Source: Treponema sp. (GTDB lineage Bacteria > Spirochaetota > Spirochaetia > Treponematales > Treponemataceae). From it: 40,440 nt of DNA. The position numbers and the translations under genes are program-made. Below, in pieces: positions 1 through 8,909 of the stretch (position 1 is the stretch's first letter; each line of letters starts with the position of its first letter). The stretch is taken from NCBI GenBank assembly GCA_017395545.1, contig JAFPUF010000091.1:1-40440 (forward strand), given 5' to 3'. Under the pieces are notes generated by a model, which did not search any database, had not been told where the DNA came from, and was given only the letters and a program-made list of their open reading frames with translations.

Positions 1-93
1 AAATGAAGAAGAAAAAAGCCAGATTCTGGATTTTTGTAATTCGTAGTGCGAAATTCATAATGTGTAATTGTTTATTTTCAAAGTTCATATTTT

Positions 94-139
94 CTGTAAC
101 CTATAACTTATCCCTTCTTACCTGTAACCTATAACTTAT
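94..139. repeat. Pair of 18-bp direct repeats downstream of the large TPR gene
   Basis: The 18-mer CTGTAACCTATAACTTAT occurs at 94-111 and again at 122-139, 28 bp start to start. The second copy stops 2 bp before the TGA of the minus-strand gene that ends at 142. The rest of 1-93 is A/T-rich and contains ATTCGTA and TAATTG words that resemble dispersed intergenic repeats. No gene or convincing terminator was seen in 1-141. Confidence 0.75.
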
Positions 140-141
140 TG

Positions 142-3100
142 TCAGATTCGTTTTAAAAGGCGGTTGTAAAGGTCTATTACTTTCCGGCTTTTTTTTGCGG
201 CGGCTCCAAGGAGGAGTTTGTCCATAATCTGCTTTGAATCATTGAAACGGCGCTGGTTGAAAAGGCGGGCGGCCTCAGCGTACATTTTTTCGTCGTTCTG
301 AGAAAGAATCGCAGTGTTCGTAGTACCAATCTTTAACTGGATGTCGAGTTTAAGTTCCTTTGCATTCTTGTTCGTTCCGTCAATCGCGATTGCCTCATTC
401 GCAAGTGCAAGGGCAGCCTTAAGTTTTTCCTCGTCGCTGCCAGCCGCTTTGAACGCTTTTTTTGCCTCTGCGATTTTAGAATCTGCAGATTTTTTGACTT
501 CTTTTTTAACCGTCTTTTTAGGGAACATCCCCAGCAAATCCTTAATGTTGTAGATTTCCTGGGCAAGGTTCGGATATTTCGGGTTTATTTCGTAAAGTGC
601 CTCAAGTTCGGCAAGACGCTCGCTCATTGAAGCCTTTGATTTTGCGGCAGAAAGCATGCTCGAAAAGTCCCGCTGGAATTTTTCAGGATCTAGTTCCTGC
701 TGAATTTTTAAAGTGATGAACCTTGCTTCCTGATTAAGCGGGTAGACATTCTGGACGTTGCGTACGTTTGTAAGCGCAAGATTGAAAGCATCGTTCGCTT
801 CGTTCTGCTGGCCGGCGGCTTTAAGTTTTACGCCTTTCTCAAAACTCTGCTTTGCCATGTCAAGAGAATACGAAAGTTCAGGATAATGAGGGTCTGACTG
901 AAGGAGCACACGGCCGAAAGTCGCGCTTTTTACGGTTTTTATGATATTGAGCAAATCTTCGATTTCGGGGTCAGGCTCCGTACTGACTTTTGCCCACCGC
1001 ACCTGGGCGTTGACAAGGATATTCTCTGCACCGTCGAAGTTGCTCGAATAATAAAGGGTGGTCGCCTTATCCTTAAGCGCAAAAACCTCGCGAAGAACCT
1101 TTGCATATTCTGCCTGCTGGATTTTTTTTGCAAGTTCGTTGAGCGTAACTTCCCGCATCTCACGGATTTTCTCGGAGAATTCAATGTCGAGAGCCTGAGC
1201 ATACATACCGGAAGCATTATCAACGGCGGCGTTCGCAGCGTCAAAATTCTCTTTTTTGAAAGCTGAGAGTGCCATTTTATACTGCATATCCGCATTTGTA
1301 AGACTCTGTTCGTATTCTTTGATACGCGGCTCCGCTTCGTTTATCACGACAATATTTCTGGCTGTAAGCTCATCGAATTTCTGAATGGTCTGATCAAGGG
1401 AAACGGTTCCTTCATCGTAGTCCCTCTCTGTTTTACGGTATTCCTCACCACCTTCAAGAAGTTTGCGCTGGGAAACAAGTTCTTCTTTCTTTTTTGCGAT
1501 TTCAGAATTGAGTTTTAAGGCTGAATCTTTCGCCTCAATCGGATATTTTTTTACGAACTCGCCGTAGAAAGGCTCGTTTTCGTCATTCGTTGTGCTTTTT
1601 ATTACACCGTAAAGAAGGTTCTCGATATTTTCACAGCGGGTTTTATAAGTATGGTATGATTTTTCACCAAGAACAGCGTATGCATTCGCCATGTAGCCCC
1701 AGATTTCCTTCGCATGAAAAGCCGCCTCGCTGAGATTCTGCTCGTTTATTGAGGTGAAATAGACCAGCTGTTTACGGAAATCAAGCGGGTCATCGCTTAT
1801 CTGAATGCCGGCCGTGGTTCTTTTTGATTTTGCGATTTTCAGTTTTCCGCCGGTCATTGCAATAAGTTCTTCAAGTTCTTTTTCTTTTTTGCTTTTTGAA
1901 TCAAAGTATTTCTTCTCCTGAATTCTTTCTTCTTCGATAAGGGCAATGTATGATTTTGAATCAGACTTGATTTTTTCAAGTCGGAGAAGCTTTTCCAGGA
2001 GATGAGAGACCGTAGGCCCGGACAGGTCATTTTTATCGATTTTTTCAGGATTTTTCTTTTCGAAGGCAAGTTCCGTAACACTCTGAAACGCCAGGTTTAA
2101 ATCTGCGATGTATTCGTTTACAAAGCCGATTGACGATGCATAAGCAGAATGATTCTGACCGACGGTCGTTCCGTCAAGATTATTCTCAAGAGCGTAGAGA
2201 CGGTGCAAATCACGGGCAAAAACCGCATAAGATTTCGCAAAAGCAACATTTTTCTGCTCCAGAGGTATTTTTTCTGTCAGCGAGTAAATTTTGTTTTCAG
2301 GGAGATTCTGAATGACCGAATCAAGAATTTCAAAAAGAACTGTAGTAGTTCTCGCTTTCATATCCTCGACCCGTTTGTTGAAATATGCGTCCATCACCCC
2401 GATTATTCCTGTATCAGGATTCGACTCGTCACCGAGAATAAATTTCTGATGGAAAGTGATGTAGGAAGTGCCCATAAGACGCGGATTTCTCTCGTTCGCA
2501 AGTTTATCTGCCTTATCAAGGATTTTTGAGTCCTCAATGATTTTGTTTCTGAGTTCGGCGTAACTTCCGAATGCAGATTTTACTTTTTTGAGGGCTGCCT
2601 CACAGGCTTCGGGATTTTTTGCAGTTATGGCGGCGACATATTCTTCGTAGGCCCGCTCACATTCATTCCGCCTTGAATCCATGCTTTTTGAAGCGAGTGT
2701 TCCGACAACAAGGGAGCGCACATCGTTCACGGCCTTACGGACAGGCACCGTAATATCGCTTCCGTAAACAACAAGAGTTCCGGTATCTCCCCTCGATGGA
2801 TGTTCGCTGTCAAAAACGATGTCCGAAGCTTCGTTCTTTATTGAAAAGCCTTCCTCGAATTTAAGGGCAGCACTGGTGTATTCTTCAGAACGGACAAGGG
2901 CCACACCCTCACGCATAATTCTGTTGTAATGAATCAGGACTTCGCCCAGAGTAACGGTTCTTCTCGCAAGGTTCGTAAAATCAATTACAGTGTCGGTTGA
3001 GTCAAGTTCAGAACTTTCAAGTTCCGTAATTTTTGTGAGTTTTTCAGACTTTGACTCATCCTCACTTTTTATGAGGTCAACGAGTTCTTCCGCCCCCTGG

Positions 3101-3345
3101 TTAAAGACTTCACGCTCCTGCATGATTCTTGAAATTCTTTTCTGGGCACGGTCGAAGTCATTGGGATGGGCCGCAATATATTTTGTAAGCGCTTTTAACG
3201 CCTCGTTGTAAGCCGTTGTATCAATCAGAATGTCGATCTGTTTTAAAGACAAAACAACATCATCCCCGTCTTCCGTATTTTCTGAAAAAACAGGGGCAAG
3301 AAGAAGAGAAATCAAAAATGCGAAGAACAGCCTCTTTCGGCTCAT
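142..3345 (-). CDS. Large exported TPR/coiled-coil protein, 1067 aa, function unknown
   Basis: I do not recognise a named family. The N-terminus is a signal peptide (MSRKRLFFAFLISLLLAPVFS, cleavage likely near residue 21), so the protein should be periplasmic or surface-exposed. The rest is highly charged, rich in K and E and almost entirely helical. It has scattered TPR-like segments: about residues 44-70 (NEALKALTKYIAAHPND), about 150-170 (SEEYTSAALKFEEGF), and near the C-terminus (AARLFNQRRFNDSKQIMDKLL). Long stretches between them look coiled-coil. There are no catalytic motifs. It is divergent from the UPF0164 gene with only 29 bp between the starts. A scaffold or envelope-assembly role would be inference. 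No clear ribosome binding site precedes the ATG. Confidence 0.85.
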   Translation of the reverse strand: MSRKRLFFAFLISLLLAPVFSENTEDGDDVVLSLKQIDILIDTTAYNEALKALTKYIAAHPNDFDRAQKRISRIMQEREVFNQGAEELVDLIKSEDESKSEKLTKITELESSELDSTDTVIDFTNLARRTVTLGEVLIHYNRIMREGVALVRSEEYTSAALKFEEGFSIKNEASDIVFDSEHPSRGDTGTLVVYGSDITVPVRKAVNDVRSLVVGTLASKSMDSRRNECERAYEEYVAAITAKNPEACEAALKKVKSAFGSYAELRNKIIEDSKILDKADKLANERNPRLMGTSYITFHQKFILGDESNPDTGIIGVMDAYFNKRVEDMKARTTTVLFEILDSVIQNLPENKIYSLTEKIPLEQKNVAFAKSYAVFARDLHRLYALENNLDGTTVGQNHSAYASSIGFVNEYIADLNLAFQSVTELAFEKKNPEKIDKNDLSGPTVSHLLEKLLRLEKIKSDSKSYIALIEEERIQEKKYFDSKSKKEKELEELIAMTGGKLKIAKSKRTTAGIQISDDPLDFRKQLVYFTSINEQNLSEAAFHAKEIWGYMANAYAVLGEKSYHTYKTRCENIENLLYGVIKSTTNDENEPFYGEFVKKYPIEAKDSALKLNSEIAKKKEELVSQRKLLEGGEEYRKTERDYDEGTVSLDQTIQKFDELTARNIVVINEAEPRIKEYEQSLTNADMQYKMALSAFKKENFDAANAAVDNASGMYAQALDIEFSEKIREMREVTLNELAKKIQQAEYAKVLREVFALKDKATTLYYSSNFDGAENILVNAQVRWAKVSTEPDPEIEDLLNIIKTVKSATFGRVLLQSDPHYPELSYSLDMAKQSFEKGVKLKAAGQQNEANDAFNLALTNVRNVQNVYPLNQEARFITLKIQQELDPEKFQRDFSSMLSAAKSKASMSERLAELEALYEINPKYPNLAQEIYNIKDLLGMFPKKTVKKEVKKSADSKIAEAKKAFKAAGSDEEKLKAALALANEAIAIDGTNKNAKELKLDIQLKIGTTNTAILSQNDEKMYAEAARLFNQRRFNDSKQIMDKLLLGAAAKKSRKVIDLYNRLLKRI

Positions 3346-3367
3346 ACTTTTAATTTTCAGATTTTTA

Positions 3368-3377
3368 CATTATAATG
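3368..3377. promoter_or_regulatory. Palindromic TATAAT giving -10 hexamers on both strands
   Basis: CATTATAATG is a perfect 10-bp palindrome, so TATAAT can be read both ways: plus strand 3371-3376, minus strand 3374-3369. On the minus strand it would start transcription about 17 nt before the ATG at 3345. On the plus strand transcription would begin at about 3383-3384, exactly at the second in-frame ATG of the UPF0164 gene. The -35 elements are poor on both sides, so the call is tentative. Confidence 0.45.
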
Positions 3378-4691
3378 AAAGTAATGAAAAAAATCTTGTC
3401 TTTTCTGCTTTTTTTCATTTTTCTCTTTGCTCCCGGAGCACTTGACTTAACCGGCGGAGAAGACGCGCTTTCAGGAATATTCTCTTCATCTCCCGATTCA
3501 AACGAAGGACTCACTACATTCCGCTCGCTCAACATTCCTTGCGGCGGACGCACAGAGGCACTTGGAACAGCCTTCACCGCAATCTGCGACGACGCAAGTT
3601 TTTTTGACTACAATCCGGCCGCAAGCGCAGTCCTCGAAAAGAGCGAGATTGCCGTCTACCACAACTCATGGATAGCCGACAGCGCACAGGAAACGCTGGC
3701 ACTCACCAGACGCAGCGGCCCATTAGGTTACGGAGCTCAGCTCAAGTGTTTTTACGTGCCTTTTTCCGAATACAATCTCTACGGCGACAGGGTGTACGGC
3801 TCATACTACAGCGAGACAAGCGCAACATTTAACCTCGCCTACAACTTTTTGTCCGGCTACAATTTCAGGGGAATCACGGTCGGAGGAAACCTGAAAGCAG
3901 CATGGCGCAGCGTTCCGGACTACACCGACAACCGCGATGACTCAGTAATCTCAGGCTCAGGCCTTGAACAGTCTGCCCTCGGAATCATGGGAGACCTCGG
4001 AGTTCTCGTCCGTTTCAGCGCAGCAAAATTCTTTCAGGACAGGGAACCAAACTTAAAGTTCGCCCTCACCCTCAATAATTTCGGAGCAGCTTTCACAGGG
4101 TTCGGCTCATCCGTAAAAAAAGACGACGATACCCCCGCCCGCATTACGCTCGGTGCATCTTACAGACCCTTCGAAAAGCTTACCTTCTCCACAGAATTAC
4201 GAAAGCCCGTCCTCCTTTCAGATTTAGCCTCAAGCGGAAGTTTTTCATTCGGACTCGGAGCAGAAGCCGAAATAACTGACTTTTTCGCATTCCAGGCGGG
4301 ATTTCTTCTTCAGGGCTCAAACCCGAGAATCAGCATGGGAAGTGAATTTGAACTCAAAGACATAAAAATGGACGTTGCCTACACCTTTGACCTTACTTCA
4401 TCCGCAAATCCTGTAAACCATATTTCCCTGAGCGCAAAACTGAATTTCGGGGACCGAGGACGCAGCGCCGCCATGGCGAAAGTTGACGAAGCCTACATCG
4501 AAGGCCTCAAGCTCTACGCCGAAGGCTACTACAACGAAGCGCTTTACAAATGGAATGAGGCAATAATAATCGCAGGCTCAGCCCCGCTCCAGATGAAATT
4601 CGAGCCAGCAATCGAAGCGAAAAACGCCGCCATAAACTTCAACAGAAGCAAACTTGAACTTGAAGGAATGTATTCCGTCGGATTTGAATAA
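3375..4691 (+). CDS. UPF0164 family outer-membrane barrel protein with TPR-like tail
   Basis: A 438-aa exported protein of the UPF0164 (FadL/OmpP1-like) family found in treponemes. The sequence shows a hydrophobic signal segment (KKILSFLLFFIFLFAPG), then the conserved block GGRTEALGTAFTAICDDASFFDYNPAA, typical of the N-terminal region of these barrels. Alternating aromatic/glycine beta-strand segments follow to about residue 365. In related proteins the barrel is thought to move hydrophobic ligands across the outer membrane. Residues about 370-430 (EAYIEGLKLYAEGYYNEALYKWNEAI) form a TPR-like helical extension, presumably periplasmic. Two in-frame ATGs exist (3375 and 3384). The first overlaps the TATAAT, so 3384 may be the real start. 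The stop lies 15 bp from the convergent dprA stop. Confidence 0.85.
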   Translation: MKVMKKILSFLLFFIFLFAPGALDLTGGEDALSGIFSSSPDSNEGLTTFRSLNIPCGGRTEALGTAFTAICDDASFFDYNPAASAVLEKSEIAVYHNSWIADSAQETLALTRRSGPLGYGAQLKCFYVPFSEYNLYGDRVYGSYYSETSATFNLAYNFLSGYNFRGITVGGNLKAAWRSVPDYTDNRDDSVISGSGLEQSALGIMGDLGVLVRFSAAKFFQDREPNLKFALTLNNFGAAFTGFGSSVKKDDDTPARITLGASYRPFEKLTFSTELRKPVLLSDLASSGSFSFGLGAEAEITDFFAFQAGFLLQGSNPRISMGSEFELKDIKMDVAYTFDLTSSANPVNHISLSAKLNFGDRGRSAAMAKVDEAYIEGLKLYAEGYYNEALYKWNEAIIIAGSAPLQMKFEPAIEAKNAAINFNRSKLELEGMYSVGFE

Positions 4692-4706
4692 TAAAAAAAA
4701 AGAGAA

Positions 4707-5714
4707 TTACACAAACAGCGCGGCAAAATCTTCATAGCCGGAAATTATTTTCGCCCCGTCATCAACATATTTCTGGGGAGAATTTTCCAGCTTATACGAA
4801 ACATCCTTTCCCTGAAGAATCTGCTTTTTCAGTTCATTCTGCGAAAATTCATTCAGTTTTTTTGCCTGCTCAGAAAAACACTCCCTGTGAAAAACGACCT
4901 CCCGGTTATAATCAAGCGCAAGACCGGCCGTAATCATCGCCCCGCTTCCACAAGGTGCCTGTGCGACAAGCGTTACGGAAGAAAGGGCAGCCACAATTCT
5001 GTTTCTCTCGACGAAACGGAACTGAACGGCCGGAACTCCCGGGAGATATTCTGACATAATAAGTCCGCCGCTCTCAAGGATTTTTGCGGCGAGTTTTGTA
5101 TGGGAAGACGGCGCTATAGTGTCAATGCCCCCGGGAAGGACTGCGCAGGTAGCAGGATTTTTTGAAACCAGAGCTCCTTTATGACTTGCAGCGTCAATTC
5201 CGAAAGCAAGTCCGCTCACGACACACCAGCCGTTATCGCATGCGGATTTTGAAAACTCTGTCGAAGCACTTAGTGCCTGAGGACTTGCACGACGGGTTCC
5301 AACCACTGAAACACACCTTCGCTTTAAGATTTCAAGATTACCACGATAGAAGAGAATGAAAGGCGGGTCTTTCATTTCGGTGAGCATTGCGGGAAAATCA
5401 GAGTCCAGAATACATGTCGATTTTATTCCCTGGATCTCAATCAGTTTTTGCGCGGTTTTAGCTTTTTTGAAAGATTCAGAAGCAGTCCACTTTGCGCGGG
5501 AGAGCACCCTTTTGACGCAGATTGAAATATCGTCACGGGTAAGTGAAAGAAGGCGTTTTTCAAATTCAGAAAAATCTTCGAAACTGCTTCCGTCCTTTTT
5601 TTTAAGAAGAAAATTATAGAAAGCACATTTTTCACGGCAGGTCAGAAACGAAGCATCCTGAGCGACAAGCCGTGAAAAAAAACTGATTTTGCTGATTAAA
5701 GTTTCATCTGCCAT
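4707..5714 (-). CDS. dprA: DNA-processing protein DprA/Smf
   Basis: A 335-aa DprA (Smf) protein, which in competent bacteria binds incoming single-stranded DNA and loads RecA. Its role in non-competent lineages is unclear. The Rossmann-like core is recognisable: VVGTRRAS at residues 137-144, SGLAFGIDAASHKGAL from 167, VLPGGID, then the conserved FVERNRIVAALS and GSGAMITAGLALDYNREV. There is an N-terminal helical region of about 100 residues. No C-terminal winged-helix (DML1-like) domain is evident, which is common outside the naturally transformable model species. It is the last gene of the minus-strand division cluster and overlaps nothing. The start lacks a clear Shine-Dalgarno, and a CACAGATTAACACAGAT repeat sits just upstream. 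Confidence 0.93.
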   Translation of the reverse strand: MADETLISKISFFSRLVAQDASFLTCREKCAFYNFLLKKKDGSSFEDFSEFEKRLLSLTRDDISICVKRVLSRAKWTASESFKKAKTAQKLIEIQGIKSTCILDSDFPAMLTEMKDPPFILFYRGNLEILKRRCVSVVGTRRASPQALSASTEFSKSACDNGWCVVSGLAFGIDAASHKGALVSKNPATCAVLPGGIDTIAPSSHTKLAAKILESGGLIMSEYLPGVPAVQFRFVERNRIVAALSSVTLVAQAPCGSGAMITAGLALDYNREVVFHRECFSEQAKKLNEFSQNELKKQILQGKDVSYKLENSPQKYVDDGAKIISGYEDFAALFV

Positions 5715-5722
5715 AAATTGTA

Positions 5723-5747
5723 TTAACCACAGATTAACACAGATTTT
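5723..5747. repeat. Dispersed CACAGATTAACACAGAT-type repeat, half copy
   Basis: The sequence ACCACAGATTAACACAGATTTTTA lies between the TPR lipoprotein stop and the dprA start. It matches the left arm of the long inverted repeat at 35940-36001 (ACGCAGATTAACGCAGAT), so the two are members of one family. The right arm is missing here, so this copy cannot form the long hairpin. Confidence 0.6.
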
Positions 5748-6478
5748 TATTTGTATGAAGCATCAAGCGCCTTCTTTTTGTTTGCGAGCGCTTCCTGCTT
5801 TTTAGCGTCAGATTTTGTCTGACTTGCGATTTTGTCATAAAGGCTTGCAGATTTTTCATATTCTCCCTGCACATAATATGCCCTTGCAAGAACAAACATC
5901 GCATCAAAATTTCTTGTATCGAATGAAATGAGCTTTTCGAGATGAGGAATTGCCTTCTCCGGCTCATCAAGTTCAAACACATAAAGAATTCCAAGGCCGT
6001 AAAGTGCACGCCCGTATTTCGGCTCGAGCTCAATCGCACGGAGATAAGCGCTTTCTGAAAGTTTCAGGTAATTGTATTTTTCGGTGGTAGTTTTTACGCC
6101 TGTCGCATTGAAATCAAGGCTCGCCTTTGCCATGTAGCCTGCACAAAGGCCCACATAGTAAAAAAGATTCTGGTTAGTCGGATAAATCTGGATTGCTTTC
6201 TGGAAATACTGAAGCGCATTTCCGTACTGCTTCGCATCAAGATATCGGACCGCAAGCATTTTGTACCAGATTCCAACCTGAGAATCGGCCAGCTGGTTGT
6301 CAGCTACACGCTGCTGATATTTTGCGATTGCCTCTTTGAGTTCTTCTTCGGTTGTCGGGGACGCAACGCCCTCCTCGATTTTCTGCATTCGCATAATAGA
6401 TTTGTTGGACTTTGTGCATCCGCAGAGAATAAGAACTGAAAAACAAACTGCTGCTAAAGATTTATACTTTTTTTTCAT
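5747..6478 (-). CDS. TPR-repeat lipoprotein
   Basis: A 243-aa lipoprotein. The start is set at 6478: the ATG follows a strong GGAGGA Shine-Dalgarno and opens a lipoprotein signal peptide (MKKKYKSLAAVCFSVLILCGC, lipidated Cys21). A longer reading to 6685 would run through xerD and is rejected. Tandem TPR units follow, for example KQYGNALQYFQKAIQIYPTN, then SAYLRAIELEPKYGRALYGLG, EKAIPHLEKLISFDTRN and GEYEKSASLYDKIASQ. TPR lipoproteins usually act as periplasmic scaffolds. The position after xerD and before dprA at the end of the division cluster suggests co-transcription, but no partner is evident from sequence. Confidence 0.9.
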   Translation of the reverse strand: MKKKYKSLAAVCFSVLILCGCTKSNKSIMRMQKIEEGVASPTTEEELKEAIAKYQQRVADNQLADSQVGIWYKMLAVRYLDAKQYGNALQYFQKAIQIYPTNQNLFYYVGLCAGYMAKASLDFNATGVKTTTEKYNYLKLSESAYLRAIELEPKYGRALYGLGILYVFELDEPEKAIPHLEKLISFDTRNFDAMFVLARAYYVQGEYEKSASLYDKIASQTKSDAKKQEALANKKKALDASYK

Positions 6479-6500
6479 TTTTTCCTCCGAATAAAGGGAG

Positions 6501-7394
6501 TTATTTTTTATGTCCGGGAAAGAATTCTTTGTGTCCTTCCCGAAGCTGTCTGTCATCGACATGGGTGTAAATCGTCGTTGTGGCAAGGTCTGAGTGACCA
6601 AGCAGTTCCTGAACGCTCCGTAAATCCATTCCGCCGGCAAGAAGATGAGTCGCAAACGAATGGCGGAGAGTGTGAACTTTTGCATGTACTCCGGCCTTCA
6701 CCTCATAAGCCTTGAAATTTTTCCAGATTCCCTTACGGCTCATAGGTTCGCCCTTGTAATTTACAAAAACCTCAGCCACAATCTTGCTTCCGACAAGAAG
6801 GGGCCTCGCATTCTCAAGATACTCTTTGAGACGGTCCCTGGCGTTTTCTCCGAAAGGAACCATCCTCTCTTTGTCGCCTTTTCCCCTCACAAGAAGAACC
6901 CGCTCTTTTAAGTGCAGGTTCTCAACCTTGAGCCCTGCAGCCTCACTTATACGGAGCCCGCAGGAATAAATCAGCTCGTATAAAGCACGGTCACGCACTC
7001 CGAGCGGATCGGTCGTGTCAATTGCGTCGAGGAATTTATCAACCTGCTCCACGGAAAGAACCTTAGGAAGAGCCTTGCCCGCCTTCGGTCTGTCCAGAAG
7101 CATAACATGATTTTCTTCCCACATTTTCTGTCTGACCAGATACTGCCCGAGAGAGCGAAGTCCTGAAATGTCCTTCGCAATTGTAAGCTCGTCACATTTC
7201 TGTTCAGTACGGCGCCACACAAGATATGAAAGCAAAACCTGTGGATTTACAGCCGCAAGTTTTATCCGCTCACTCTGAAGCCATTTCAGAAAAATTTTCG
7301 CACACTCCTCGTATGTGAGGGCCGTATTTTCTGAAAGGCGTTCAACTGAAACCATATCACTATGAAATCGCAGGAGCAGGCTTTCGATTGTCAT
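6501..7394 (-). CDS. xerD: Site-specific tyrosine recombinase, XerC/XerD type
   Basis: A 297-aa tyrosine recombinase expected to resolve chromosome dimers at dif. The N-terminal SAM-like core-binding domain occupies residues 1-90 (LSENTALTYEE motif). The catalytic domain has all active-site residues: Arg148 (GLRISEA), Lys172 (GKGDKERMVP), His241 and Arg244 (HTLRHSFATHLL), His267 (LGHSDLATT) and nucleophile Tyr276 (IYTHV). The C-terminus (LREGHKEFFPG) resembles XerD more than XerC, but the assignment between the two is not certain. It lies 19 bp after ftsZ and lacks a good Shine-Dalgarno, which fits translational coupling. Placement beside ftsZ links chromosome resolution to division. Confidence 0.92.
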   Translation of the reverse strand: MTIESLLLRFHSDMVSVERLSENTALTYEECAKIFLKWLQSERIKLAAVNPQVLLSYLVWRRTEQKCDELTIAKDISGLRSLGQYLVRQKMWEENHVMLLDRPKAGKALPKVLSVEQVDKFLDAIDTTDPLGVRDRALYELIYSCGLRISEAAGLKVENLHLKERVLLVRGKGDKERMVPFGENARDRLKEYLENARPLLVGSKIVAEVFVNYKGEPMSRKGIWKNFKAYEVKAGVHAKVHTLRHSFATHLLAGGMDLRSVQELLGHSDLATTTIYTHVDDRQLREGHKEFFPGHKK

Positions 7395-7413
7395 TTTTTT
7401 TCAGACTTAAAAA

Positions 7414-8874
7414 TTATTTGCTTCCCAGATTGATTGTTCTGGAAAGTCCCTCAAGTTTTGCCCTGTAAAAAGCAGGAATTCCAAGATCTCCGGAACCGGC
7501 ATAGTCAGTAGAGAATCCCTGAGAATCCTGAGTCACAAACGGAGAATCTGTCCTTTTCTGAGCCTTCTCAAAGTCTGAAAGGAAATCTTTTTTCTCTTCT
7601 TCAGGCTCTTCAGAAAGGAATGAGGCACGGGCAGACATCTGTGAAGCTTTCTGAGTTACAGCAGATTTATCGTCCTCATAAATTGAATCCGCTCCGAAAA
7701 TGCTGGCTGCGAAATCAGTCTTTTTTGTTTCCTGGGCTGCAGCCTGCTCAACGGGCTTTCTTGAGCTGAATTTCTGGAAAGAGCCTTCGTTTCCGATTTT
7801 TTTGAAGTCAACAGCGGAGATTGTATCAGAATTGATTTTTTCTTCGGCTTTCTTGAGTTCTTCAGTTTTGACACCTCTGTTTCCGGAATTGAATCCAGTC
7901 GCAATTACGGTTACGCTGATTTTGTCTTCCATCGACTCATCGAGAACCTGTCCCCAGAGAACGGTCGCGTCTGGATTTGCACGCTCAGTGATAATCTGTG
8001 CAATCTCATCGCACTCAGCCATTGCGACATCGTCGTTTCCACAGATGTTGATAAGGACATTTTTTGCACCGTCAATGTTTGTATCGACAAGAAGCCGGTT
8101 ATTGATTGCGTTGTGAGCGGCATCAACTGCGCGGTTCTCTCCCTCGCCGACACCGATTCCGAGAATTGCGTCTCCCTGTCCTTTCATGACAGACTCGACA
8201 TCCCTGAAGTCGCGGTTTACGAGCCCCGGTTTTGTGATGATATCAGAGATTCCCTGAACGCCCTGACGCAAAATATCGTTGATAATTATGAAAGCATTTT
8301 TGACAGAAAGACGTTTTTCTGCATCTTTAAGAATAAGCTCATTCGGAATGGCAATGAGGGAGTCAACTTCTTCGCGAAGCTTTCGTACGCCTTCCTCAGC
8401 GTGTGCCATTCGGACTTTACCCTCAAAATTAAAAGGAGTCGTTACGACAGCAACAGTGAGCGCACCAAGTTCTCGGGCGATTTTTGCAACTACAGGCGCA
8501 GATCCGGTTCCGGTTCCGCCGCCCATTCCCGCGGTGATAAATACCATGTCTGAGTCTTTAAGAATTTCCTTGATTTGTTCCTGCTGTTCTTTTGCAGACT
8601 CTTCGCCTACCTCAGGTTTTCCGCCGGCACCAAGGCCTCCGGCAAGTTTCTGTCCGATTTGAATTTTGTACTGTGCCTTGTTCTGACTGAGAGCCTGTAA
8701 ATCAGTGTTCATGGCGATAAATTCAACGCCTCCGACACCACTCTCTATCATCGTGTTAACGGCATTACCGCCACAGCCGCCGCAGCCAACGACTTTAATT
8801 TTGGTCGGGCTTGCCACATTCAGTGCAGGCGAATTCGTTCCTTCCGCCTTCACTACTTCATACTCAAAACTCAT
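7414..8874 (-). CDS. ftsZ: Cell division protein FtsZ
   Basis: A 486-aa tubulin homologue that polymerises into the Z ring. The GTP-binding signature GGGTGTGS is at residues 118-125, preceded by the N-terminal glycine-rich loop GCGGCGGNAVN at 31-40, with the T7 loop region (GVQGISDIITKPGLVNRDF) further on. A poorly conserved acidic/serine linker of about 130 residues follows the globular core. The conserved C-terminal peptide is GIPAFYRAKLEGL, the form that binds FtsA and related partners. The protein is about 100 residues longer than the E. coli form, all in the linker. The Shine-Dalgarno GGGAGGACAAC precedes the ATG. Confidence 0.98.
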   Translation of the reverse strand: MSFEYEVVKAEGTNSPALNVASPTKIKVVGCGGCGGNAVNTMIESGVGGVEFIAMNTDLQALSQNKAQYKIQIGQKLAGGLGAGGKPEVGEESAKEQQEQIKEILKDSDMVFITAGMGGGTGTGSAPVVAKIARELGALTVAVVTTPFNFEGKVRMAHAEEGVRKLREEVDSLIAIPNELILKDAEKRLSVKNAFIIINDILRQGVQGISDIITKPGLVNRDFRDVESVMKGQGDAILGIGVGEGENRAVDAAHNAINNRLLVDTNIDGAKNVLINICGNDDVAMAECDEIAQIITERANPDATVLWGQVLDESMEDKISVTVIATGFNSGNRGVKTEELKKAEEKINSDTISAVDFKKIGNEGSFQKFSSRKPVEQAAAQETKKTDFAASIFGADSIYEDDKSAVTQKASQMSARASFLSEEPEEEKKDFLSDFEKAQKRTDSPFVTQDSQGFSTDYAGSGDLGIPAFYRAKLEGLSRTINLGSK

Positions 8875-8909
8875 GTTGTCCTCCCACCTGCAACATTGTT
8901 AAGGTTCTG

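Noticed and set aside
6479..6685. 69-residue N-terminal extension of the TPR lipoprotein
   Set aside because: It would overlap the end of xerD in another frame. The ATG at 6478 has a GGAGGA Shine-Dalgarno and opens a lipoprotein signal peptide.
8113..8662. Open frames of 127-146 codons opposite ftsZ
   Set aside because: They are antisense to a well conserved gene, have no family resemblance and reflect its codon bias.
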